Positions 1-6,112 of a stretch of 6,330 nt of DNA are shown here, piece by piece. This DNA is from Actinomycetes bacterium (GTDB lineage: Bacteria > Actinomycetota > Actinomycetes > Actinomycetales > Cellulomonadaceae): NCBI GenBank assembly GCA_023425905.1, contig JAFABT010000300.1, positions 1 to 6,330 of the forward strand, given 5' to 3'. Each line of letters begins with the position of its first letter. Within the stretch, counting starts at the first letter, position 1. Position numbers and translations under genes: made by a program. A model generated the notes under the pieces. The model searched no databases. It was not told the DNA's origin and worked only from the letters and a program-made list of their open reading frames with translations.

Positions 1-38
1 GTCCAGCACGCTCCCCCTAGCCGGCGACTTCTTTAACA

Positions 39-64
39 CGGCGCAGCCCGGCCGGGCTGCGCCG
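39..64. terminator. 26-bp perfect GC-rich palindrome, possible terminator, attenuator or operator
   Basis: The half-site CGGCGCAGCCCGG is followed immediately by its exact reverse complement, so RNA from either strand could fold into a stem of about 11 bp with a four-base loop. No T-run follows on the + strand; the next bases are a G-run. This fits the U-tract-less hairpins often seen in high-GC actinobacteria but is not proof of termination. It lies about 95 bases before the permease start. In Dpp/Opp operons the substrate-binding protein gene usually precedes the permeases, so the hairpin could end or attenuate a transcript from a gene left of the window. An operator for a dimeric regulator is the alternative reading. 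Confidence 0.5.
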
Positions 65-144
65 GGGGTCCCGACGCGGTGACAGCACAAGTTGTAGAGT
101 CGCCGCAGTTTCGTTATCTCGAGAGGACTGTCACGTGCGACCGC

Positions 145-149
145 AGGGA
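145..149 (+). promoter_or_regulatory. Ribosome binding site of the DppB-like permease
   Basis: AGGGA lies 8 bases before the ATG at 158. It supports that start, which also gives the usual short N-terminus ahead of the first membrane helix. No convincing -35/-10 pair could be picked between 65 and 144: GTGACA (79-84) resembles a -35 box and TAGAGT (95-100) a -10 box, but their spacing is too short. Confidence 0.6.
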
Positions 150-157
150 CAGACACG

Positions 158-1084
158 ATGACCCGATACGTGGGCCGACGCGCCTTGCAGATGATCCCGG
201 TGTTCCTCGGGGCCACGCTGCTCATCTACACCATGGTGTTCCTGCTCCCGGGCGACCCGGTGCTCGCCCTCGGCGGCGACAGAGGTCTGTCCGAGGCGCA
301 AGCGGCACGGCTTCGGGCCGAGTTCAACCTCGATCAGCCGTTCATCATGCAGTACCTGCTCTACCTCAAGGGCATCCTCACCCTCGACTTCGGCACGTCC
401 TTCTCAGGGCGCCCGGTCATCGACGAGATCGCGGGTGCGTTCCCGACGACGGTGCAGCTCGCGTTCATGGCGATCGCCTTCGAGGCGATCCTCGGTGTCG
501 GATTCGGCCTCGTCGCGGGCCTCCGCAAGGGCAAGTTCTTCGACGCGACCGTGCTCGTCGTCTCGCTGCTCGTCATCGCCGTCCCGACCTTCGTCATCGG
601 CTTCGTGCTCCAGTTCGTCGTCGGGGTGCGACTCGCCTGGTTGCCGGTCACCGTCGGCGCAGACGTGAACTTCAAGTCCTTGCTCATGCCAGCCATCGTG
701 CTCGGAGCGGTGTCCTTCGCCTACGTCCTGCGGCTCACCCGCACGTCTGTCGCGGAGAACCTCACCGCGGACCACGTGCGAACAGCGACCGCCAAGGGCC
801 TCTCGCGCCCGCGCGTCGTCTCCGTCCACGTGCTGCGGAACTCGCTCATCCCCGTCGTCACCTTCCTCGGCGCCGACCTCGGCGCTCTCATGGGTGGCGC
901 GATCGTCACCGAGGGCATCTTCGGGATCAACGGCGTCGGCGGCACGCTCTACCGCGCGATCATCAAGGGCGAGCCGACGACGGTGGTCAGCTTCGTCACC
1001 GTCCTCGTCGTCGTCTACATCGTCTCCAACCTGCTCGTGGACCTGCTCTACGCGGTCCTGGACCCGAGGATCCGTTATGCCTGA
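158..1084 (+). CDS. DppB/OppB-like ABC importer permease
   Basis: This is an integral membrane subunit of a peptide/nickel-class (Dpp/Opp) ABC importer, forming half of the cytoplasmic-membrane channel. The 308 residues are the normal length for the family. Six hydrophobic segments are visible at about residues 12-30, 99-123, 128-157, 174-194, 230-254 and 275-299. After the first helix come the family-typical LLPGDP (residues 29-34) and, further on, the FNLDQPF region. The cytoplasmic EAA-type coupling loop that contacts the ATPase is at about 206-228, with RTATAKGL at 208-215 and HVLRNSLIP after it. The C-terminal LDPRIRYA is also typical. The start at 158 has an AGGGA Shine-Dalgarno. The stop overlaps the start of the next permease by 8 nt, indicating a cotranscribed and translationally coupled pair. 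Substrate (di-/oligopeptide, nickel or another small solute) cannot be inferred, so no gene symbol is given. Confidence 0.95.
   Translation: MTRYVGRRALQMIPVFLGATLLIYTMVFLLPGDPVLALGGDRGLSEAQAARLRAEFNLDQPFIMQYLLYLKGILTLDFGTSFSGRPVIDEIAGAFPTTVQLAFMAIAFEAILGVGFGLVAGLRKGKFFDATVLVVSLLVIAVPTFVIGFVLQFVVGVRLAWLPVTVGADVNFKSLLMPAIVLGAVSFAYVLRLTRTSVAENLTADHVRTATAKGLSRPRVVSVHVLRNSLIPVVTFLGADLGALMGGAIVTEGIFGINGVGGTLYRAIIKGEPTTVVSFVTVLVVVYIVSNLLVDLLYAVLDPRIRYA
1066..1070 (+). promoter_or_regulatory. Ribosome binding site inside the first permease gene, for the second permease
   Basis: GAGGA sits 6 bases before the ATG at 1077, within the last codons of the upstream gene. It decides the start of the second permease: the same frame stays open leftward to about 894, but the residues there are an Arg/Ser-rich shadow of the upstream gene. 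Confidence 0.65.
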
Positions 1085-2027
1085 GACCACCCGCCCCGCG
1101 CGTCCCGGTCAGGAGCACTACGCCTCGCCGGTCGAGGAGGTCGGGCTCGGAGCCGTCGACGCCGTCAAGGTGGACGAGGCGCCATCGAGCCTGTGGCGCG
1201 ACGCCTGGCGTGAGCTGCGTCGCCGACCCATGTTCTGGGTCTCCGCCTCGCTCATCCTGCTCGTCATCGTCGTCGCGGCCTTCCCGTCTCTCTTCACGTC
1301 CGTCGACCCCGCCTACGGCGACCTCTCGCGGTCGTACGGGGAGGCCACGACCAGCAACCCGCTCGGGTTCACCCGGCAGGGTCAGGACGTCTACTCGCGC
1401 ATCATCTACGGCGCGCGCGCGTCCGTGTCGGTCGGCGTCCTCGCGACGATCTGCGTCGTCCTGCTCGGTGGCACGCTCGGCGCGCTCGCTGGCTACTTCG
1501 GTGGCTGGCTCGACTCGCTCCTGTCACGGATCACGGACATCTTCTTCGCCGTCCCGCTCGTCCTCGCCGCGATCGTCGTCATGCAGGTCTTCGACGCGTC
1601 GATCCTCAGCGTCGTCACCGTCCTCGCGGTGTTCGGGTGGCCCCAGATCGCTCGCATCACGCGTGGCGCGGTCATGGAGGTGAAGAACTCCGACTTCATC
1701 ACCGCAGCAACGTCGCTCGGCTCGACGAGACTGTCGATTCTCGCCCGCCACGTCGTGCCCAACGCGATCGCTCCCGTCATCGTCATCGCGACGGTGTCGC
1801 TCGGTACGTTCATCGTCGCCGAGGCCACGCTGTCCTACCTCGGCATCGGGTTGCCGCCGAGCACCATCTCGTGGGGTGCGGACATCGCCCGGGCCCAGAC
1901 AGGGCTGCGGACCGACCCCTCGGTCCTCTTCTGGCCCGCGGGCGCACTCGGCCTCACGGTGCTCAGCTTCATCATGCTCGGAGACGTCGTCCGCGACGCG
2001 CTCGACCCCAAGTCGCGGAAGCGGTGA
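1077..2027 (+). CDS. DppC/OppC-like ABC importer permease
   Basis: This is the second membrane subunit of the same importer, 316 residues. A hydrophilic cytoplasmic N-terminus of about 50 residues is followed by a first helix at about 53-73 (the OppC_N-type region). The segment PLGFTRQGQDVYSRIIYGAR (95-114) matches the family's conserved stretch before the core permease domain; the usual GRD reads GQD here. Further hydrophobic segments lie at about 116-140, 152-172, 176-190, 229-252 and 285-303. The EAA coupling loop is at about 204-232 (SDFITAATSLGS, then RHVVPNAIAP). The conserved LSYLGIGLPP (252-261) and SWGADI follow. The chosen ATG overlaps the upstream stop by 8 nt and has a GAGGA Shine-Dalgarno. 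The protein probably heterodimerises with the upstream permease. Confidence 0.95.
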   Translation: MPETTRPARPGQEHYASPVEEVGLGAVDAVKVDEAPSSLWRDAWRELRRRPMFWVSASLILLVIVVAAFPSLFTSVDPAYGDLSRSYGEATTSNPLGFTRQGQDVYSRIIYGARASVSVGVLATICVVLLGGTLGALAGYFGGWLDSLLSRITDIFFAVPLVLAAIVVMQVFDASILSVVTVLAVFGWPQIARITRGAVMEVKNSDFITAATSLGSTRLSILARHVVPNAIAPVIVIATVSLGTFIVAEATLSYLGIGLPPSTISWGADIARAQTGLRTDPSVLFWPAGALGLTVLSFIMLGDVVRDALDPKSRKR

Positions 2028-2032
2028 CCACC

Positions 2033-4030
2033 ATGACCGAGACACTCCCCGCCGCGAGCGGCGTCGACGACGCCCCGCTGCTCGAGATCAAGGACCTCCA
2101 GGTCTCCTTCACGACGGCCGTCGGCGAGGTGCACGCCGTGCGCGGCGCCAACCTCGCCGTCTACCCGGGCCAGACGGTCGCGATCGTCGGCGAGTCCGGC
2201 TCGGGCAAGTCGACGACGGCCCATGCCGTCATCGACCTGCTTCCTGGGACCGGCCGCATCACGGGCGGTCAGATCCTCTTCGACGGCAAGGACCTCACCG
2301 CGGCGTCCGCGAAGGACATCGTCGCGATCCGGGGCCGCGACATCGGCCTCGTCCCGCAGGACCCGATGTCGAACCTCAACCCCGTGTGGTCGATCGGCTA
2401 CCAGGTGGCCGAGACGCTCAAGGCCAACAACGTCGACGTCTCGCGCATGAAGCGCAGCAGGCTCTCGGCAGGCATCGCCAACCTCGACGAGGACGACCGG
2501 ATCTACCTCGGGCGCACCCAGAAGGTCGAGCTGCTCAAGGCGGTGCGGGCCGCGCTCGACACGTCGGGGCAGGCCGACGGCGAGTCGCGCACGGCCGAGC
2601 TCGCGGACCGCCTGCGCGTCGGCGCGGACACCCGGGCGACGGTCGAGCGCGTCGTCACGGCGGCCGGCGTCCCGAACGCGGTCGAGCTCGTCCGCACCCA
2701 CGTCACCCCGGGGGAGGGCCGCAAGGCACGCCGGGACCGCGTCGCAGGCCTCCTGGCCGAGGCCGGGCTGCCGGACGCCGAGCGTCGCGCCAAGCAGTTC
2801 CCGCACGAGTTCTCCGGTGGCATGCGGCAGCGCACGCTCATCGCGATCGGCCTCGCCGCACGCCCCAAGCTGCTCATCGCCGACGAGCCCACCTCGGCGC
2901 TCGACGTCACGGTGCAGCGCCAGATCCTCGACCACCTCGGCGAGCTCACCCAGGAGCTCGGCACCGCGGTGCTCTTCATCACGCACGACCTCGGTCTCGC
3001 GGCCGAGCGTGCCGAGCACCTCGTCGTCATGTACCGCGGCCAGGTCGTCGAGTCTGGCCCCGCGATCGACATCCTCCGTGCCCCCCGGCACCCGTACACG
3101 AAGCGACTGGTCGCCTCGGCGCCCTCGCTCGCCTCGCGCCGCATCCAGAGCGCGAAGCAGGCAGGCGTCGAGACGACCGAGCTGCTCGCGGCGACGGGCG
3201 GCGACGGCGTGAGCACGGAGCGCGACGACGTCGTCGAGGTGAAGAACCTCACGAAGGTCTTCCAGATCCGCGGCGGCGGCAAGGGTGCGGCGAAGGACTT
3301 CAAGGCCGTCGACGACGTGTCCTTCACGCTCAAGCGCGGAACGACGCTCGCCCTCGTCGGTGAGTCCGGCTCGGGCAAGTCGACCGTCGCCAACATGATG
3401 CTCAACCTGCTGCCGCCGACGGAGGGGTCGATCCTCTTCGACGGCGTCGACCTCGCGACGCTGGGGCGCAAGGAGCTCTTCCGCTTCCGCAGCCGCGTCC
3501 AGCCGATCTTCCAGAACCCCTACGGCTCGCTCGACCCCATGTACTCGATCTACCGCACGATCGAGGAGCCGCTGCGCGTGCACGGCGTGGGGGACAAGGC
3601 GAGCCGCGAGGCGAAGGTCCGCGACCTGCTCGACAAGGTCGCACTGCCGGAGTCCGTCATGCGGCGGTTCCCGAACGAGCTCTCGGGCGGGCAGCGGCAG
3701 CGCGTCGCGATCGCCCGTGCGCTCGCCCTCGACCCCGAGGTCGTCGTGTGCGACGAGGCGGTCTCGGCGCTCGACGTGCTCGTCCAGGCGCAGATCCTCC
3801 AGCTGCTCAACGACCTGCAGAGCGAGTTCGGGCTCAGCTACCTGTTCATCACGCACGACCTCGCCGTCGTGCGGCAGATCGCCGACCAAGTGTGCGTCAT
3901 GCAGAACGGCCGCATCGTCGAGCAGGCGACGACGGACGAGGTGTTCGACACCCCGCAGCACGAGTACACGAAGGCGCTGCTCGCGGCGATCCCGGGCGCG
4001 TCGATCGAGCTCGGCGTCGACGCCCCCTGA
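2033..4030 (+). CDS. Fused DppD-DppF-like tandem ATPase of the ABC importer
   Basis: A 665-residue cytoplasmic ATPase carrying both nucleotide-binding domains (NBDs) of the importer; in many bacteria these are separate DppD and DppF proteins. NBD1: Walker A GESGSGKST 53-61 (Lys59), Q-loop Gln109, signature FSGGMRQ 260-266, Walker B LLIADEP with Asp284/Glu285, H-loop His318, then the oligopeptide-family HPYTK at 353-357. A linker of roughly 40 residues leads to NBD2: Walker A 443-451 (Lys449), Q-loop Gln494, signature LSGGQRQR from 550, Walker B Asp574/Glu575, H-loop His608, HEYTK at 643-647. All catalytic residues are present in both halves, so both look competent. NBD2 reads DEAVSALD where many relatives have DEP. 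The oddity is in NBD1: Q-loop to signature spans 152 residues against 57 in NBD2, an excess of about 95. The start is uncertain: the ATG at 2033 has GGAAG 11 bases upstream, while an in-frame GTG at 2024 overlaps the previous stop. The difference is three residues. Confidence 0.93.
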   Translation: MTETLPAASGVDDAPLLEIKDLQVSFTTAVGEVHAVRGANLAVYPGQTVAIVGESGSGKSTTAHAVIDLLPGTGRITGGQILFDGKDLTAASAKDIVAIRGRDIGLVPQDPMSNLNPVWSIGYQVAETLKANNVDVSRMKRSRLSAGIANLDEDDRIYLGRTQKVELLKAVRAALDTSGQADGESRTAELADRLRVGADTRATVERVVTAAGVPNAVELVRTHVTPGEGRKARRDRVAGLLAEAGLPDAERRAKQFPHEFSGGMRQRTLIAIGLAARPKLLIADEPTSALDVTVQRQILDHLGELTQELGTAVLFITHDLGLAAERAEHLVVMYRGQVVESGPAIDILRAPRHPYTKRLVASAPSLASRRIQSAKQAGVETTELLAATGGDGVSTERDDVVEVKNLTKVFQIRGGGKGAAKDFKAVDDVSFTLKRGTTLALVGESGSGKSTVANMMLNLLPPTEGSILFDGVDLATLGRKELFRFRSRVQPIFQNPYGSLDPMYSIYRTIEEPLRVHGVGDKASREAKVRDLLDKVALPESVMRRFPNELSGGQRQRVAIARALALDPEVVVCDEAVSALDVLVQAQILQLLNDLQSEFGLSYLFITHDLAVVRQIADQVCVMQNGRIVEQATTDEVFDTPQHEYTKALLAAIPGASIELGVDAP

Positions 4031-4037
4031 GGCAGCA

Positions 4038-4059
4038 GGTGCCCTCCCGCGAGGGTGCC
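4038..4059 (+). terminator. Hairpin 7 bases after the ABC operon stop
   Basis: Positions 4038-4046 (GGTGCCCTC) pair with 4051-4059 (GAGGGTGCC) as a 9-bp stem containing two G-U wobbles, closed by a CCGC tetraloop. No T-run follows. The position directly after the ABC operon stop suggests 3'-end formation or transcript protection, together with the larger hairpin just downstream. Confidence 0.5.
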
Positions 4060-4062
4060 GCA

Positions 4063-4108
4063 GACGCCCCGGCGGCGTGCGTGAGGCAGCGCACAACGCC
4101 GGGGCGTC
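4063..4108 (+). terminator. Large GC-rich hairpin, probable end of the ABC operon
   Basis: GACGCCCCGGC (4063-4073) pairs perfectly with GCCGGGGCGTC (4098-4108), giving an 11-bp outer stem. Inside it GTGCG (4077-4081) pairs with CGCAC (4090-4094) around an 8-base loop. There is no U-tract on either strand, so this is a terminator of the high-GC type at best. It separates the transporter genes from the typA promoter region and is symmetric enough to act from either side. Confidence 0.6.
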
Positions 4109-4130
4109 GCCGCATCCAGGGCCTGGGCGG

Positions 4131-4136
4131 TAGAAT
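4131..4136 (+). promoter_or_regulatory. Probable -10 element of the typA promoter
   Basis: TAGAAT matches the housekeeping -10 consensus TATAAT at five of six positions and stands out in GC-rich surroundings. No good -35 hexamer is found 16-19 bases upstream, where the sequence is CG-rich; weak -35 boxes are common in actinobacteria. The box is flanked by the inverted repeat GGGCG (4125-4129) / CGCCC (4137-4141). A start site about 7 bases downstream would fall near 4143, giving a leader of about 49 bases before the typA ATG. Confidence 0.55.
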
Positions 4137-4142
4137 CGCCCG

Positions 4143-4161
4143 GCGTCTCATGGCGAGACGC
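4143..4161 (+). promoter_or_regulatory. typA: Stem-loop in the typA leader
   Basis: GCGTCTC (4143-4149) pairs perfectly with GAGACGC (4155-4161) around the loop ATGGC. If the TAGAAT box drives typA, this stem-loop would lie at or very near the 5' end of the mRNA. Such 5'-terminal hairpins are known to protect transcripts from 5'-end-dependent decay; a temperature-sensitive role is possible but unproven. The downstream start region has only a weak Shine-Dalgarno (GAGATGAG, 4176-4183). Confidence 0.45.
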
Positions 4162-4191
4162 GCCTCCCAACCCCTGAGATGAGTTACTCGT

Positions 4192-6102
4192 ATGCCCTTG
4201 CGCTCCGATCTGCGCAACGTCGCCATCGTCGCCCACGTCGACCACGGCAAGACCACCCTCGTGGACGCGATGCTCCACCAGTCCGGCGCCTTCGGTGCGC
4301 ACGCCCACGTCGATGAACGGGCCATGGACTCGGGAGACCTCGAGCGCGAGAAGGGCATCACGATCCTCGCGAAGAACACCGCGGTCCGGTACACCGGTCC
4401 TGCGGCGGCGGAGTTCGGCCACCCCGACGGCATCACGATCAACGTCATCGACACCCCGGGTCACGCCGACTTCGGCGGTGAGGTCGAGCGCGGCCTGTCG
4501 ATGGTCGACGGTGTCGTCCTCCTCATCGACGCGTCCGAGGGCCCGCTCCCGCAGACGCGGTTCGTGCTGCGCAAGGCGCTCGCCGCGAAGCTCCCTGTCA
4601 TCCTCGTCGTCAACAAGGTCGACCGACCGGACTCGCGCATCTCCGAGGTCGTCGGCGAGGCCACCGACCTGCTGCTCGGCCTCGCGTCCGACCTCGCGGA
4701 CGAGGTCCCCGACCTCGACCTCGACGCGATCCTCGACGTCCCTGTCGTCTACGCCGCCGCCAAGGCGCGGCGCGCCCAGCTCGAGCAGCCCGCAGACGGC
4801 ACGGTCCCGGAGAACGAGGACCTCGAGCCGCTGTTCCGGATGATCCTCGACAAGATCCCTGCCCCCTCCTACGAGGAGGGCGCGCCGCTCCAGGCGCACG
4901 TGACCAACCTCGACGCGTCGCCGTTCCTCGGACGGCTCGCGCTGCTGCGCGTCTTCAACGGCACGATCCGCAAGGGTCAGACGGTCGCGTGGGCACGCCA
5001 GGACGGCACGCTGCAGAACGTCCGCATCACCGAGCTCCTCGAGACCAAGGCGCTCGACCGCGTGCCGACCGAGTCCGCGGGCCCCGGCGACATCGTCGCC
5101 GTCGCCGGCATCGCCGACATCACGATCGGTGAGACCCTCACCGACGCGGACGACCCCCGTCCGCTCCCGCTCATCACGGTGGACGACCCCGCGATCTCGA
5201 TGACCATCGGGATCAACACGTCCCCGCTCGCGGGTAAGGGCGGCAAGGGGCACAAGGTCACCGCCCGCCAGGTCAAGGACCGCCTCGACTCCGAGCTCAT
5301 CGGTAACGTCTCTCTCAAGGTGCTCCCGACCGAGCGGCCGGACGCCTGGGAGGTCCAGGGCCGCGGCGAGCTCGCGCTCGCGATCCTCGTCGAGCAGATG
5401 CGCCGCGAGGGCTTCGAGCTCACCGTCGGCAAGCCGCAGGTCGTCACGCGGACGATCGACGGCAAGGTCCACGAGCCCATGGAGCACATGACGATCGACG
5501 TCCCCGAGGACTACCTCGGCGCCGTCACGCAGCTGCTCGCGCAGCGCAAGGGCCGCATGGAGACGATGTCCAACCATGGCACCGGCTGGGTGCGCATGGA
5601 GTTCGTCGTCCCGGCGCGGGGCCTCATCGGCTTCCGCACCCAGTTCCTCACCGAGACCCGCGGCACCGGGATCGCGTCCTCGCTCGCGCACGGCTACGAG
5701 CCGTGGGCCGGCCCGATCGAGACCCGCAGCACCGGCTCGCTCGTCGCCGACCGCGCGGGCAAGGTCACGCCGTTCGCGATGATCAACCTCCAGGAGCGCG
5801 GCTCGTTCTTCGTCGACCCCACGCAGGAGGTCTACGAGGGCATGATCGTCGGCGAGAACTCCCGCAACGAGGACATGGACGTCAACATCACGAAGGAGAA
5901 GAAGCTGACGAACATGCGTTCGTCGACTGCTGACAACTTCGAGAACCTCGTGCCGCCGCGCAAGCTCACGCTCGAGGAGTCGCTGGAGTTCGCGCGCGAG
6001 GACGAGTGCGTCGAGGTCACCCCGGAGGTCGTCCGCATCCGCAAGGTCGTGCTGGACCAGGTCGAGCGTGCCCGTTCGGCGGCACGCGCCCGCAGGGCGT
6101 GA
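4192..6102 (+). CDS. typA: Ribosome-associated GTPase TypA/BipA
   Basis: TypA/BipA is a translational GTPase of the EF-G/LepA superfamily that binds the ribosome and is implicated in 50S assembly, cold growth and stress adaptation. The 636 residues slightly exceed the roughly 607 of E. coli BipA. GTPase motifs: G1 AHVDHGKTT 14-22, switch I region DSGDLEREKGITILAKNT 46-63, G3 DTPGHADF 87-94, G4 NKVD 141-144, G5 around AAAK 188-191. A beta-barrel domain II (about 220-315), an EF-G III-like domain (about 330-410), an EF-G V-like domain (about 420-500, including GLIGFRTQF) and the BipA-specific C-terminal domain with KKLTNMRSST (570-579) follow. About 11 extra residues lie between the G2 and G3 motifs (around 67-80), which I associate with actinobacterial TypA. 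The C-terminus is basic, rich in Arg and Ala. The ATG at 4192 has only a weak Shine-Dalgarno but gives the canonical N-terminus. mshB follows after 10 bases. Confidence 0.97.
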   Translation: MPLRSDLRNVAIVAHVDHGKTTLVDAMLHQSGAFGAHAHVDERAMDSGDLEREKGITILAKNTAVRYTGPAAAEFGHPDGITINVIDTPGHADFGGEVERGLSMVDGVVLLIDASEGPLPQTRFVLRKALAAKLPVILVVNKVDRPDSRISEVVGEATDLLLGLASDLADEVPDLDLDAILDVPVVYAAAKARRAQLEQPADGTVPENEDLEPLFRMILDKIPAPSYEEGAPLQAHVTNLDASPFLGRLALLRVFNGTIRKGQTVAWARQDGTLQNVRITELLETKALDRVPTESAGPGDIVAVAGIADITIGETLTDADDPRPLPLITVDDPAISMTIGINTSPLAGKGGKGHKVTARQVKDRLDSELIGNVSLKVLPTERPDAWEVQGRGELALAILVEQMRREGFELTVGKPQVVTRTIDGKVHEPMEHMTIDVPEDYLGAVTQLLAQRKGRMETMSNHGTGWVRMEFVVPARGLIGFRTQFLTETRGTGIASSLAHGYEPWAGPIETRSTGSLVADRAGKVTPFAMINLQERGSFFVDPTQEVYEGMIVGENSRNEDMDVNITKEKKLTNMRSSTADNFENLVPPRKLTLEESLEFAREDECVEVTPEVVRIRKVVLDQVERARSAARARRA

Positions 6103-6112
6103 GTCGCGTCTG

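Noticed and set aside
1..82. Possible 3' end of an upstream gene (frames stop at 18-20, 34-36 or 80-82)
   Set aside because: Too short to identify. None of the three short tails is recognisable, and the frame reaching 82 would run straight through the palindrome.
79..100. GTGACA and TAGAGT as a promoter for the transporter operon
   Set aside because: Only about 10 bases separate the two hexamers, too few for a normal sigma-70-type promoter, and no better partner was found.
894..1076. Possible N-terminal extension of the second permease
   Set aside because: The added residues are an Arg/Ser-rich shadow of the upstream gene. The ATG at 1077 has a good Shine-Dalgarno and gives the normal family length.
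79..1683. A 534-codon + strand open frame covering the first permease and part of the second
   Set aside because: It is Arg/Pro/Ser-rich shadow coding in another frame over genes with clear membrane helices and family motifs.
1637..2032. Possible N-terminal extension of the fused ATPase
   Set aside because: The frame is open by chance over the permease gene. The added translation has no ABC features, and the ATG at 2033 starts just ahead of the first NBD strand.
2033..4030. Reading the tandem ATPase as an assembly or frameshift artefact joining two genes
   Set aside because: The linker is continuous and in frame with no stop or compensating shift. Fused DppD-DppF ATPases are well known, especially in actinobacteria.
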